Positions 35,616-44,461 of a stretch of 47,572 nt of DNA are shown here, in pieces. The DNA is from Clostridioides sp. (GTDB taxonomy: Bacteria; Bacillota; Clostridia; Peptostreptococcales; Peptostreptococcaceae). The number at the start of each line of letters is the position of its first letter. Positions within the stretch are counted from its first letter, which is position 1. The translations under genes were made by a program, and so were the position numbers. The stretch spans positions 1 through 47,572 of the forward strand of contig JAISJN010000016.1 in assembly GCA_031261505.1 (NCBI GenBank), written 5' to 3'. The notes below the pieces were generated by a model. It saw nothing but the letters and a program-made list of their open reading frames with translations, ran no database searches and was not told the origin of the DNA.

Positions 35616-36623
35616 GTGAAGGTTTTGAATAATAAAAGCAAGGTTGCCATAGTATTCACTGGTGGCACAATATCAATGACTGTAGATGATACAGTTGGAG
35701 CGGCAATTCCAACTTTATCAGGTGAACAAATATTATCGATGGTTACAAATATAGATAAGGTAGCTGATTTAGAAGTGCTAAACTTTGATGAAATACCTGG
35801 ACCGCATTTTACGCCTGAGAGAATGATGGAACTCAAAAGATACATAGATGAGTTGTTGGCGAGAGAAGATATAACTGGTGTTATAGTAACTCACGGTACA
35901 GATAGTTTGGAGGAAACTGCATACTTCCTAGACCTTACAATAAGCAGTAAAAAACCAGTAATCGTAACCGGTGCTATGAGAAGTAGTTCGGAGCTTGGAT
36001 ACGACGGTTCAAGCAACCTATCAGCAGCTGTATGTACAGCAATTTCAAAAGACGCTATGGGAAAAGGCGTACTCGTAGTATTAAACAACGAAGTACTTCT
36101 AGCTTCAGAAGCTACTAAGACGAATACCCTAGCATTAAATACTTTCAAATCATTGACAAGCGGTCCTCTTGGAATAATCGACTGCAACGAATTAGTATTA
36201 AACAGAGACATCGCACATAAGCCATGTACCATAGACACAGATGCTGTAGAGTCAAAGGTGGCACTTTTCAAGGCTTGTGTAGGCGAAAGCGATATGTTTA
36301 TAAGATACGCTGTAGATCAAGGTTACAAGGGCCTTGTAATCGAATGTATGGGTAGAGGGAATATCCCTCCATCGATGTTCACTGGCGTTCAATACGCTAG
36401 AGAACACGGACTTGCTGTAGTTATAGTTTCTAGATGCCATTCTGGCAGAGTTTATGACAGCTACGGATACTACGGCTCTGGTAGAGATCTTAGAAATCTA
36501 GGATGTATCTTCGGCGGAGAACTACCTGGTCAAAAGGCTAGGATTAAATTAATGTTAGCACTTGGAATGACTGATGACCTAGGCACAATAAAAGACCTGT
36601 TCGAAAAAGGTATCTATTGTTAA
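35616..36623 (+). CDS. L-asparaginase
   Basis: 335 residues as drawn from GTG 35616; the ribosome site GAGGTG overlaps this codon, so TTG 35625 is the likelier start (332 residues). Hydrolyses asparagine to aspartate and ammonia. First catalytic Thr in 'FTGGTISM', second in 'VTHGTDSLEETAYFLD', with 'VTGAMRSSSELGYDG' typical of cytosolic type I enzymes. No signal peptide. It follows asdA, whose substrate it makes, though a terminator lies between, so each has its own transcript. Confidence 0.92.
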   Translation: MKVLNNKSKVAIVFTGGTISMTVDDTVGAAIPTLSGEQILSMVTNIDKVADLEVLNFDEIPGPHFTPERMMELKRYIDELLAREDITGVIVTHGTDSLEETAYFLDLTISSKKPVIVTGAMRSSSELGYDGSSNLSAAVCTAISKDAMGKGVLVVLNNEVLLASEATKTNTLALNTFKSLTSGPLGIIDCNELVLNRDIAHKPCTIDTDAVESKVALFKACVGESDMFIRYAVDQGYKGLVIECMGRGNIPPSMFTGVQYAREHGLAVVIVSRCHSGRVYDSYGYYGSGRDLRNLGCIFGGELPGQKARIKLMLALGMTDDLGTIKDLFEKGIYC

Positions 36624-36641
36624 TATCATACTAAATAAAAT

Positions 36642-36685
36642 AAAAAGATGTCCCCTACCTCTCGATGAGGAAGGACATCTTTTTT
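36642..36685 (+). terminator. Terminator of the asparaginase gene
   Basis: AAAAAGATGTCC pairs with GGACATCTTTTT, with further pairing of CCTACCTC and GAGGAAGG inside. Followed by T-rich DNA. Confidence 0.85.
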
Positions 36686-36712
36686 AAGTTGCAAGCATTT
36701 TAAATGGTGATT

Positions 36713-36793
36713 GCGTGGTGGGAGATTTGACTCCCACTGAAATGAGATTTATACCCGCCACCTATAGAGGTGGGGGCATTTATCTCAAGTTAT
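36713..36793. repeat. Two-hairpin intergenic element (copy 2)
   Basis: Hairpin one GTGGGAG-ATTTGA-CTCCCAC (36718-36737), spacer ACTGAAATGAGATTTAT, hairpin two around CCACCTATAGAGGTGG (36758-36773), tail CATTTATCTCAAGTTA. The part from the spacer on is nearly identical to 9165-9216. It lies just after the leuS stop on the minus strand. Confidence 0.75.
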
Positions 36794-36808
36794 ACCTGTA
36801 TCAACCGA

Positions 36809-39229
36809 CTATTTTACTACTATGTTTACAAGTTTATTAGGAACGGCAATTAATTTTACAATCTCCTTACCGTCTATATATTCTTTTATCTTTTCATTTC
36901 CCAATGCAATTTCTTGCATTTCTTCTCTAGATGTTCCTGTAGGTATTGCCAACTTATCTCTGAGTTTTCCGTTTACCTGTACCACTATTTCAACCTCGTC
37001 TTTAACTAATGCCGATTCATCGTATTTTGGCCAAGATATCTCAAATACGCTGGTTTCGTTGCCAATCATAGACCAAAGTTCGTCACCTAGATGTGGTGCA
37101 AAAGGTGCTAAGATCACGACTACTGTCTCAATACATTCTTTGAGTACAGCTTGGTTTGGTTTTTCTAACTCTTTATATTTATAAGTTTCATTTATCAGTT
37201 CCATAAGTGAAGATATCGCTGTGTTAAATCCGAATTTTTCACTTAATTCTTCTGTTACCTTTTTAAGTGTAGAGTGAATTTGGAATCTCATAGCCTTGTC
37301 ATCCTTGTTCAATTCACCTAGGTTTACATCTAATTTAGCTACTTCACTGAGTTCGTCAACTAGTCTATACACCCTGTTTAGGAATCTAAAGCATCCATCC
37401 ACACCTTGATCTGACCATTCTAGATCTCTTTCTGGTGGTGCTGCGAACAATACGAATAACCTGGCTGTATCTGCTCCGTATTCTTCTATTATTTCCATAG
37501 GCGAAACTATGTTTCCTTTAGATTTACTCATTTTTGTTCCATCTTTTAATACCATACCCTGTGTAAGAAGATTCTTGAACGGTTCGTCAAAGTCTAGCAT
37601 ACCCATTTTTTTGAACGCCTTTACAAACCATCTTGAGTATAGCAAGTGAAGTATTGCGTGCTCCACTCCTCCTATATATTGGTCCACTGGCTGCCATTTG
37701 TTTACTAGTTCCCTGTCAAATGGTTCTTCCATATTTTTATTGTCGATGTATCTCAAGAAGTACCAAGATGAATCTACAAATGTATCCATTGTATCTACTT
37801 CTCTTCTTGCTGGTTTACCACATTTTGGACAAGTCGCATTCATAAAGCTTTCGGATGTAGTAAGTGGAGATTCACCCTTTCCAGTAAATTCTACATCTGT
37901 TGGTAGCAATACTGGCAATTCGCTCTTCTCTACTGGTACAACTCCACAGTCATCGCAGTATACCACTGGTATTGGACAACCCCAGTATCTCTGTCTAGAA
38001 AGCAACCAATCTCTAAGTCTGAAGTTGATGGTTCTCTTTCCTATTCCCGTTTCTTCAACCTTGTCTATTATCTTTTTGAAAGCATCTGGTTGATCCATTC
38101 CGTCGAACTCTTCTGAGTTTATCATTTTATTATCTTCGTCTATTACATCTATTATTTCTATCCCAAATTTCTGAGCAAATTCCTTATCCCTGTCGTCGTG
38201 TGCTGGAACTGCCATTATCATACCAGTACCGTAGTCAGGCATTACGTAGTTTGCTATCCATATCGGAAGTTTCTTGCCATTTATTGGATTTATTGCGTAT
38301 TTTCCTGTGAACATTCCCTTTTTTTCTGTATCTAAAGATGTTCTTTCAATCTCGTTTTGTTTGAATATTTCTAGTAGGAAGTCGTCTAATTCCGCCTGGT
38401 ACTCAGTTCCTTCTACTAATTCTTTTACTATGTCTAACTCTGGAGCTAGTATCATGCATGTTGCTCCGTAGATAGTGTCTGGTCTAGTCGTAAATATAGT
38501 CATAGATCTATCTGTTCCGTCTATTTTGAAGTCTATATCTGCTCCTTCACTTCTTCCTATCCAGTTTTTCTGCATAAGTTTAACTTTTTCAGGCCAACCG
38601 TCCAAAGTGTCTATATCGTCAAGTAGTTCTTGAGCGAATTCTGTTATTTTAAAATACCATTGATCTAGGTCTTTTTTGATTACTCCAGATCCACATCTTT
38701 CACATTCTCCCTGCACTACCTGTTCATTTGCAAGAACAGTTTCACATGAAGGGCACCAGTTTACCAGCGATTTTTTCTTGTAGGCTAGCCCGTGTTCTAA
38801 GAATTTCAAGAATATCTCTTGAGTGAATCTATAGTACTCTGGTGTAGATGTCGATACTTCCTTGTCCCAGTCATAACTTCCACCAAGTAGGTTCATCTGT
38901 TCTTTCATCTCTGCGATGTTTTTTGTAGTCCAGATGTTTGGATGTACTCCGTTTTTAATAGCGGCGTTTTCTGCTGGAAGTCCAAATGAATCCCAGCCCA
39001 TTGGATGAAGTACGTTGTACCCTTCCATCCTCTTGAATCTCGCTATAACATCACCTATTGAATAGTTTCTAACGTGACCCATGTGGATTTTTCCAGATGG
39101 ATAAGGGAACATTTCTAGACAGTAGTACTTAGGTTTTGACTCATCCCTAGTATCCATCTTGTATTCACCTGTCTCCTCCCATATTTTACGCCATTTTGGT
39201 TCGATTTCTTTAAAATTATAATTGCCCAT
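36809..39229 (-). CDS. leuS: Leucyl-tRNA synthetase
   Basis: 806 residues behind AGGAGG, normal length. Class I synthetase: '[14 protein letters not shown]' is the HIGH site, '[11 protein letters not shown]' the KMSKS site. The CP1 editing domain carries '[12 protein letters not shown]' and '[11 protein letters not shown]' with the deacylating Asp. Cys4 zinc-like pairs 'CPSCE' and 'CERCG' are present. C-terminal anticodon and LeuS-specific domains are complete. Controlled by a T-box leader reading uncharged tRNA-Leu. Confidence 0.97.
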   Translation of the reverse strand: MGNYNFKEIEPKWRKIWEETGEYKMDTRDESKPKYYCLEMFPYPSGKIHMGHVRNYSIGDVIARFKRMEGYNVLHPMGWDSFGLPAENAAIKNGVHPNIWTTKNIAEMKEQMNLLGGSYDWDKEVSTSTPEYYRFTQEIFLKFLEHGLAYKKKSLVNWCPSCETVLANEQVVQGECERCGSGVIKKDLDQWYFKITEFAQELLDDIDTLDGWPEKVKLMQKNWIGRSEGADIDFKIDGTDRSMTIFTTRPDTIYGATCMILAPELDIVKELVEGTEYQAELDDFLLEIFKQNEIERTSLDTEKKGMFTGKYAINPINGKKLPIWIANYVMPDYGTGMIMAVPAHDDRDKEFAQKFGIEIIDVIDEDNKMINSEEFDGMDQPDAFKKIIDKVEETGIGKRTINFRLRDWLLSRQRYWGCPIPVVYCDDCGVVPVEKSELPVLLPTDVEFTGKGESPLTTSESFMNATCPKCGKPARREVDTMDTFVDSSWYFLRYIDNKNMEEPFDRELVNKWQPVDQYIGGVEHAILHLLYSRWFVKAFKKMGMLDFDEPFKNLLTQGMVLKDGTKMSKSKGNIVSPMEIIEEYGADTARLFVLFAAPPERDLEWSDQGVDGCFRFLNRVYRLVDELSEVAKLDVNLGELNKDDKAMRFQIHSTLKKVTEELSEKFGFNTAISSLMELINETYKYKELEKPNQAVLKECIETVVVILAPFAPHLGDELWSMIGNETSVFEISWPKYDESALVKDEVEIVVQVNGKLRDKLAIPTGTSREEMQEIALGNEKIKEYIDGKEIVKLIAVPNKLVNIVVK

Positions 39230-39303
39230 TTTCTACCTCCTGATAAGTTTGACTTTAACCTGAAATCTTATTATTGCTTAAATTTAAACTTCTATTTTTG
39301 CTG

Positions 39304-39387
39304 AAGTTCGCCTGTTCTCAAAGCTCGTCTGTTCTCTAAGTTCACCTGTTTTCGAAGCTCTCCATACTCGAAGTTCACTTGCACGTG
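39304..39387 (-). repeat. 17-nt tandem repeat between T-box and leuS
   Basis: Five units: AAGTTCGCCTGTTCTCA, AAGCTCGTCTGTTCTCT, AAGTTCACCTGTTTTCG, AAGCTCTCCATACTCG, AAGTTCACTTGCACGTG. TTC and CTC alternate at positions 4-6. It lies after the T-box terminator and before the leuS ribosome site, so it is in the translated messenger's leader. Confidence 0.75.
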
Positions 39388-39418
39388 ATATGTGAATTTA
39401 ACTTTGCGTATTAAAAAA

Positions 39419-39672
39419 TCCCCGTCTCTAAACATATCGTTTAGGGACGAGGATATTCTTCGCGGTACCACCCTAATTAGTTCAAACTTCGAACTCTCTT
39501 AAGCAGCCTTTAAACCAGCTACGGTGTATGGATTATTTTCTGGCAAGTTCAGATGTACACGATATCGGTTCACAGCTACCACCGACTCTCTCTAATCATA
39601 TATCGTCCTACTACTCCAGTCCACCTGCATTATTTCTTAGATTACAAACTTCCTGTATTTCTAGTAAATGTA
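39419..39672 (-). promoter_or_regulatory. Leucine T-box leader of leuS
   Basis: The T-box AGGGTGGTACCGCG (39461-39474) is exact and is followed by a strong terminator (CCCGTCTCTAAAC/GTTTAGGGACGAGG, arms 39419-39453, then T6). Upstream, stem I carries GAGAGAGTCGGTGG and TGTGAACCGATAT. In the specifier loop 'TGAACTTGCC' the codon CTT (39545-39547) reads Leu, agreeing with the gene. Confidence 0.93.
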
Positions 39673-39678
39673 TCTAGT

Positions 39679-39708
39679 ATCGTACCATATTTAACCTCAT
39701 TTTGTCAA
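39679..39708 (-). promoter_or_regulatory. leuS promoter
   Basis: -35 TTGACA (39703-39708), 18 bp, -10 TACGAT (39679-39684), placing the transcript start at the foot of T-box stem I. Confidence 0.65.
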
Positions 39709-39738
39709 GAATGATACTTGTTTTTATCAGATTAAATC

Positions 39739-40291
39739 TCAGTAGATATCTGTCTCATACCTATCTTTCCCAGCAACTCTTTCTTTATTCTGTGGTTTTA
39801 GTTTATCTTCTATACTTTTTGATACTGAATTATATCCTCCACCTATCGTAATATCTTTTATCGACCAATCGCTTATTTTAGTTAGTATATCTGGCTTTGT
39901 CAACATTATCGGCGATTTAAGCTTTGATGCTATACTGTTTATAGTTATTCCGTCTGGGAAATCTGTACCGTTTACTAGTATCATCCCCGAAGTCTTACCC
40001 GTAAACTGTCTGACCTCTGTTCCTACCAATTCTGCTGTCTTATACTTGTCTGTTCCACCGATTCTCTTGATGTTTGAAACTGCCAAGCTATTCTCTACAT
40101 TTTTCGATACCGAGTTATAACTTCCACCTATAGTTACATTTTTTATAGACCATTCTTTTAATGAGTCCTTTGTAAATCCAACTAACTGCTCCGGTTTCGT
40201 TATGAGAATAGGCACTCTTTTCTGTGAAGCGAGTGTTGATATCGTTATAACATCTGGAAAGTTTGTCCCATCGACTAAAAAGGATGTATTT
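39739..40291 (-). pseudogene. Truncated CWB2 cell-wall-binding protein remnant
   Basis: The frame is open from 40291 down to a TGA at 39739, with no start at its head; a GTG at 40215 gives 158 residues but cuts into a repeat. It holds 'SFLVDGTNFPDVITISTLAS', 'PILITKPEQL', a whole second repeat from 'KRIGGTDKYKTAELVG' through 'VNGTDFPDGITI', and the first residues of a third, 'ERVAGKDRYETDIY'. So both ends are lost: no signal peptide, and the third repeat is cut. The upstream break lies exactly at a 21-bp hairpin belonging to the acyltransferase gene. Confidence 0.75.
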
Positions 40292-40345
40292 AAATCAAAT
40301 CAGCCAATACCGATTGACATCTATCGGTATTGGCTGATTTGATTT
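40292..40345 (-). terminator. Perfect 21-bp terminator hairpin of the acyltransferase gene
   Basis: AAATCAAATCAGCCAATACCG (first 20 shown plus G) pairs with 40325-40345 around a 12-nt loop, beginning one base after the stop codon region of the gene at 40347. A short T-rich stretch (ATCCTTTTTAG) follows 9 bases later, inside the CWB2 remnant. Confidence 0.75.
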
Positions 40346-40346
40346 G

Positions 40347-41471
40347 CTATATTTTTATAATAATTTTCTTTTTATAAAGTATCATTGTCACTAGCACCCA
40401 TGCAAGTACATATGCACTCGTAAAAACAATAATATCCAACTCTCCTGACCATGAAGTGAAATATTTAGATACAATTTCTTGACATAACCAGATATTTTTC
40501 CCATTGTAGTTTACGTTTTTAATCCATACATAGTCATTTAAAAATGAAATGACCATATATAAGAGAATTGGGCTAAGCGTCAATGCCCTTAGCGGAGTAA
40601 ATATTTTATTTATATTCTTTATATCGCATATATAATAGAATACACTAAGCGATATACCAAATATTCCGGCCATTATCAGTACGAAAGAACTTGACCACAG
40701 TCTTTTGTTAAATGGGAAAAAATACTTATCCACTATAAATGATGAAATGAAAAGCAGTCCGCCTAACACAAACATATGTAATATCTTTTTCTTGTCACTG
40801 AATTCTTTATCGTACATGATACAACCGAATGTACAACCAAACATGCCTGATGCTATGGAGACAATATCTGTTAAAAATCCATCTGGATCAAATGTCGGAG
40901 TATGTAAATGTCCCTTAAATAAAAACAGGTCTACTTTTTGTGCTAGATTGCCTTCAATGTCAAACCCATACGGCTTTGCTATTAAATAATAACCGATTGT
41001 GATTGCAATTGCCATAGCTAGAAATATCCATGAAATTCTGCTTTCAGATATTTTTATCTTTTTAAATAACAAATACAGGAGACTTGTTACAAAGTACACT
41101 ATTGCCATCCTCTGTAGGACTCCTGGATATCTTAAGCCCACTAAGGTCTTTGTCTTCCAGTAATTGAGTATGAGACCTAGTATAATTAAAATCACACTTC
41201 TTCTAAGAATATTCAAAAATACTCTTAGAGTTGAATCCCCCTTCTTTAATCTATTGTTTATAGAAATTGGTATAGTTACACCTAAACATGTTACAAACAA
41301 TGGGAATCCAAAATCTGCTAAGGTCAATCCATTCCACGCTGAATGCGATAATTGCTTGCCTCCTCGCATCCAATGCCATGTATTCTCACATATTAGCAAA
41401 ATAAATATAGGTATTCCCCTGACCACATCGATTGATTTTATCCTCTTATCAAATTGTATTCCATTTTTCAT
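40347..41471 (-). CDS. NagX/HGSNAT-like membrane acyltransferase
   Basis: 374 residues behind GGGGG. About ten membrane helices. N-terminal 'KRIKSIDVVRGIPIFILLI', then 'AWNGLTLADFGFPLFVTCLG', 'LRYPGVLQRMAIVYFV' and the late 'LWSSSFVLIMAG' are hallmarks of the heparan-alpha-glucosaminide acetyltransferase/DUF1624 group. These carry acetyl across the membrane onto amino sugars; here the acceptor may be wall glycan or teichoic acid (inference). Single gene with a perfect terminator. It interrupts the neighbourhood of a broken CWB2 gene and may be a newcomer. Confidence 0.85.
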   Translation of the reverse strand: MKNGIQFDKRIKSIDVVRGIPIFILLICENTWHWMRGGKQLSHSAWNGLTLADFGFPLFVTCLGVTIPISINNRLKKGDSTLRVFLNILRRSVILIILGLILNYWKTKTLVGLRYPGVLQRMAIVYFVTSLLYLLFKKIKISESRISWIFLAMAIAITIGYYLIAKPYGFDIEGNLAQKVDLFLFKGHLHTPTFDPDGFLTDIVSIASGMFGCTFGCIMYDKEFSDKKKILHMFVLGGLLFISSFIVDKYFFPFNKRLWSSSFVLIMAGIFGISLSVFYYICDIKNINKIFTPLRALTLSPILLYMVISFLNDYVWIKNVNYNGKNIWLCQEIVSKYFTSWSGELDIIVFTSAYVLAWVLVTMILYKKKIIIKI

Positions 41472-41530
41472 ATAATCCCCCTAACGTTAACTTTATTCGA
41501 GGTTTAGCATTTACAAATTTAGCTATCAAA

Positions 41531-41575
41531 AAATGTGTGCCCTATGAGGTTAGACTCATAAAACGGCACACATTT
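41531..41575 (-). terminator. Terminator of the nadD-yqeK-rsfS operon
   Basis: AAATGTGTGCC pairs with GGCACACATTT, with inner TATGAG/CTCATA. It lies 34 bases after the rsfS stop, with T-rich DNA following on the minus strand. Confidence 0.8.
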
Positions 41576-41608
41576 ATTCATTGCTCATTAATCTGTTCAA
41601 GCACTAGC

Positions 41609-41971
41609 TTAGAGTGACTCTATATCTATATAACTAGCGTCTTTCCAGAGTTTCTCTAAGTTGTAGAAGGCTCTGTTTTCTTCATCGAATACATGTACCA
41701 TTATATCGATATAGTCTAAAAGTATCCAGTTGTTTGAACCGTATCCTTCTTTACCTCTAGGCTCCATACCTAGTTTCGTCATTTCTTCCTCGACAGAATC
41801 AGCTATTGCCTTTACCTGTCTTGGAGATGATGCAGTTGTTATGATGAAGTATTCGCATAGGCTAGATACCTCTCCTATATTGATAATAACTGTATCTTGT
41901 CCAAGTTTATCATCTATAGCGTCGCTAATTACCTTTGCCATTTGGTCTACCGTTATTTGCTCTATTTCCAT
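41609..41971 (-). CDS. rsfS: Ribosomal silencing factor RsfS (Iojap)
   Basis: 120 residues, typical length. Binds ribosomal protein L14 and blocks subunit joining when nutrients run short. Conserved 'ISDAIDDKLGQDTVIINIG', 'CEYFIITTASSPRQVKAIAD' and 'WILLDYIDIMVHVFDEENRAFYNLEKLW'. Third gene of nadD-yqeK-rsfS, an order preserved across Firmicutes. Confidence 0.96.
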   Translation of the reverse strand: MEIEQITVDQMAKVISDAIDDKLGQDTVIINIGEVSSLCEYFIITTASSPRQVKAIADSVEEEMTKLGMEPRGKEGYGSNNWILLDYIDIMVHVFDEENRAFYNLEKLWKDASYIDIESL

Positions 41972-42094
41972 TAATTAATTTCCTCTCTTTCCCGACTGCA
42001 ATTCAGTTGATTTTGCAAGTCGAGTTCCTATAAAATATTTCAAAGCTAAACTTCATTATACCATAAATCGACTACATCTTCGAATATATTCTCT

Positions 42095-42667
42095 CTATTT
42101 ATCAATTTCTCTAAGCAGGTAATTTCTAGCTTCTACACTTCTTGGATGTATTAAATTGTCATTTGCTATTACAAATGTCAATGTCTGGTTAAAAGACTCT
42201 ATCATGGCCTTATCCAATTGCCCTGAGTAAGCCAGTTCTCTTAGTTCTTCTATATGAGGTATGACTCTTCCATCCTCTAATAAGTCCGCAAGATATATTA
42301 TTTTTTCTAATAACGACATTTCAGCCCTACCTGTAGTATGATATTTGACTGAATTTATTATGTCCTCATCTTCTATTCCAAATTCATATCTGACTATCGA
42401 TGCTCCCACAACACTGTGAGACAACGCCCTATTACCATCCTCTATAGGATCCAGATATATCTCATATTTATCTACGTATTCATAAACCTGTTCTAAATTT
42501 AGACATTTAGCCGCATCGTGAACCATTCCAGCTATATATGCCTTTTTCTCGTCGCAGTTGTAAATTTTCGCTAATTTAACTGCACATTCAGCCACTCTCT
42601 TAGAATGTTCAACTCTCTTCTGTGTCAATAACTCGCTTAATCTCTGTTTGACTTCTCCCGAATTCAT
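42095..42667 (-). CDS. yqeK: YqeK-type HD hydrolase (Ap4A phosphatase family)
   Basis: 190 residues. HD-superfamily metal ligands in 'HSKRVAECAVKLA', 'AGMVHDAAK', the later His pair 'SHSVVGASIVRYEFG' and 'VKYHTTG', and Asp in 'IIYLADLLEDGR'. YqeK proteins cut Ap4A symmetrically to ADP in Firmicutes. It lies 28 bases after nadD and before rsfS in the usual order. Confidence 0.93.
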   Translation of the reverse strand: MNSGEVKQRLSELLTQKRVEHSKRVAECAVKLAKIYNCDEKKAYIAGMVHDAAKCLNLEQVYEYVDKYEIYLDPIEDGNRALSHSVVGASIVRYEFGIEDEDIINSVKYHTTGRAEMSLLEKIIYLADLLEDGRVIPHIEELRELAYSGQLDKAMIESFNQTLTFVIANDNLIHPRSVEARNYLLREIDK

Positions 42668-42695
42668 AACTCAATCCACCTTTAAAATTAATTTT

Positions 42696-43409
42696 TTATA
42701 GTTTCCTCAACTGCTCGTGCTTCTTCGTTTCATTTTTGTATATACAATTTTGATATATATACTCTTCGACACATGACGGAATCAAATACTTAACTGATTT
42801 TCCATCTAATAACTGATCCCTTATGTACGTAGAGGATATGTCTAATGACGGAACGTATACTGAAATAATATTTGCATTATACTTCTTGTTTAACTTTTCA
42901 ATCGTTTCTTGTGCCCTCAGAAGTCCTATTCCAGGTCTCGTAGTAGCTATGAAGGTTGCCGACTCTAGTATTCCTCTAGCGTCTTTCCACTCCTCTATAG
43001 TACATATTGCATCCGCTCCAGTGATGAAGTAAATATCTGAAAGGCTGTATATTTTTTTCATATCTTTGAGCGTGTCCACCGTGTATGACCTCTTCTCAGC
43101 CTTGACCTCGTAATCCGATACTGCAAAGTACTCGTTGCTGGCAGTCGCCAAAAGCACCATATTATACCTATCGTGTTTATCTGTAGATATACTCATCTTG
43201 TGAGGAGGCGTTCCCGATGGAATAAATAGCACAAAATCCAAATTGAATTTAGTCCTTACAAATTCGACCATCGCTAAATGCGCATTGTGTATTGGATCAA
43301 AAGTTCCCCCAACTATACCAAGCTTAAACTTTTCATTTTTATCATTTAATCTTTCTAGCTTTTCGTCATTAATTAAAATTGAAGATTTAACTAGATCAAG
43401 GTTCTTCAT
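42696..43409 (-). CDS. nadD: Nicotinate-nucleotide adenylyltransferase
   Basis: 237 residues behind AAAGGAG. Joins nicotinate mononucleotide and ATP in NAD synthesis. 'GIVGGTFDPIHNAHLAM' holds the nucleotidyl-transfer HxxH motif, 'FITGADAICTIEEWKD' the substrate loop and 'SLDISSTYIRDQL' the ISSTxIR motif. The core begins only at residue 29; the leading 28 residues ('KNLDLVKSSILINDEKL...') are an extra N-terminal stretch. The ribosome site supports this long start. First gene of the operon. Confidence 0.95.
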   Translation of the reverse strand: MKNLDLVKSSILINDEKLERLNDKNEKFKLGIVGGTFDPIHNAHLAMVEFVRTKFNLDFVLFIPSGTPPHKMSISTDKHDRYNMVLLATASNEYFAVSDYEVKAEKRSYTVDTLKDMKKIYSLSDIYFITGADAICTIEEWKDARGILESATFIATTRPGIGLLRAQETIEKLNKKYNANIISVYVPSLDISSTYIRDQLLDGKSVKYLIPSCVEEYIYQNCIYKNETKKHEQLRKL

Positions 43410-43542
43410 AAAGTTACTCCTTTAATGTTATAATATATACTATATATTGTAACATCTTTTTACAATTCTGAAACTATTGTCAAGTTTTTGTCGAACAATT
43501 TTCACGAATTTGTATAACAAAATCGCAATTTGGAGGTAATAA

Positions 43543-44187
43543 ATGGCTATTATCAGTAGAATAGAGGAACAAAAGAAAAATAAGAACAGGGTAAATATAT
43601 ATGTCGACGATGAATTTTTCTTGGCAACTTACAAGGAACTCGTATATGCCTTTGGTTTGAAAAAAGGAATGGACATCGACGAAGAGTCGCTAAGACCGAT
43701 CATGGAAAAGGAAATGTACATGAAGGCTCAGAACAAGGCGTTGAACATTATCTCCCGATCAGATAAATCAGAAAAAACATTGAGAGATAGACTTCTTACA
43801 GAATTCGAGGAGGGAACTGTCGACAAAGTAATTGATTTTCTAAAAAAATACAGCTTTGTTGACGACGAGACATTTGCAAAAAGGCTCACTGAAAAAAATA
43901 GTTCCGTCAATAAATGGGGTAAAAATAAAATCAAACAAAATCTCTACAGCAAGGGACTTAGCAAGGAAAATATCGCAGATGCCATGTCTACGATAGACGA
44001 GGACACAGAGTATCAGAACGCTCTGTACGCAGCCAAGAAAAAGTATAATCTCATAAAGGACAGGGACGATGATAAAAGAAAGATATACCAAAAATTATAT
44101 CAACATCTGGCGTATAAGGGATTTAACTACGAGGTAACAAAACGAGTTATAAATGAGGTTTTAAATTTTTCGGAATTTGATTATTAG
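43543..44187 (+). CDS. recX: Regulatory protein RecX
   Basis: 214 residues behind TTGGAGG. RecX caps RecA filaments and damps recombination. It shows three RecX three-helix repeats: 'ALNIISRSDKSEKTLRDRL' (about 68-86), 'YSFVDDETFAKRLTEKN' and 'WGKNKIKQNLYSKGLSKENI' (about 105-145), then 'KIYQKLYQHLAYKGFNYEV' (about 183-201). recA is not in the window. Divergent from nadD with 133 bases between. Followed 50 bases later by a microprotein gene. Confidence 0.93.
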   Translation: MAIISRIEEQKKNKNRVNIYVDDEFFLATYKELVYAFGLKKGMDIDEESLRPIMEKEMYMKAQNKALNIISRSDKSEKTLRDRLLTEFEEGTVDKVIDFLKKYSFVDDETFAKRLTEKNSSVNKWGKNKIKQNLYSKGLSKENIADAMSTIDEDTEYQNALYAAKKKYNLIKDRDDDKRKIYQKLYQHLAYKGFNYEVTKRVINEVLNFSEFDY

Positions 44188-44237
44188 ACTTGTTTGTATG
44201 CTATAATTAGTGATATATTGTTCTTTAGGAGGCTTTT

Positions 44238-44327
44238 ATGTCGAAATACACGATAATCGGATTGTTTTCCTTTTTACTTGGAATCTACAATGTTATTAAA
44301 TTATATAAAGCTGATAAATTTAATTAA
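44238..44327 (+). CDS. 29-residue single-helix membrane microprotein
   Basis: ATG 44238 to TAA 44327 with a perfect TAGGAGG ribosome site seven bases upstream. A TATAAT (44201-44206) may give its own start, though the -35 is weak. Product: a short head 'MSKYT', a hydrophobic helix 'IIGLFSFLLGIYNVI' and a basic tail 'KLYKADKFN'. This is the layout of small membrane regulators or type I toxin-like peptides. No family recognised. A strong terminator follows at 44378. Confidence 0.6.
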   Translation: MSKYTIIGLFSFLLGIYNVIKLYKADKFN

Positions 44328-44377
44328 TCTTATCTTAGCTTGGAGAGTGCTAAATACATCTTAAACGAGATATAAGT

Positions 44378-44430
44378 TAAGAAAGATATTCACACCAATC
44401 TCTACTGATTGTGTGTGAATATCTTTCTTA
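44378..44430. terminator. Bidirectional terminator after the microprotein gene
   Basis: Arms of about 23 nt (44378-44400, 44407-44430), core AAGAAAGATATTCACAC with its complement, ending in A or T runs both ways. It also serves the kinase gene ending at 44462. Confidence 0.85.
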
Positions 44431-44461
44431 TTTTAGTTTAAGTAAAATTTTTTATCAAAAC

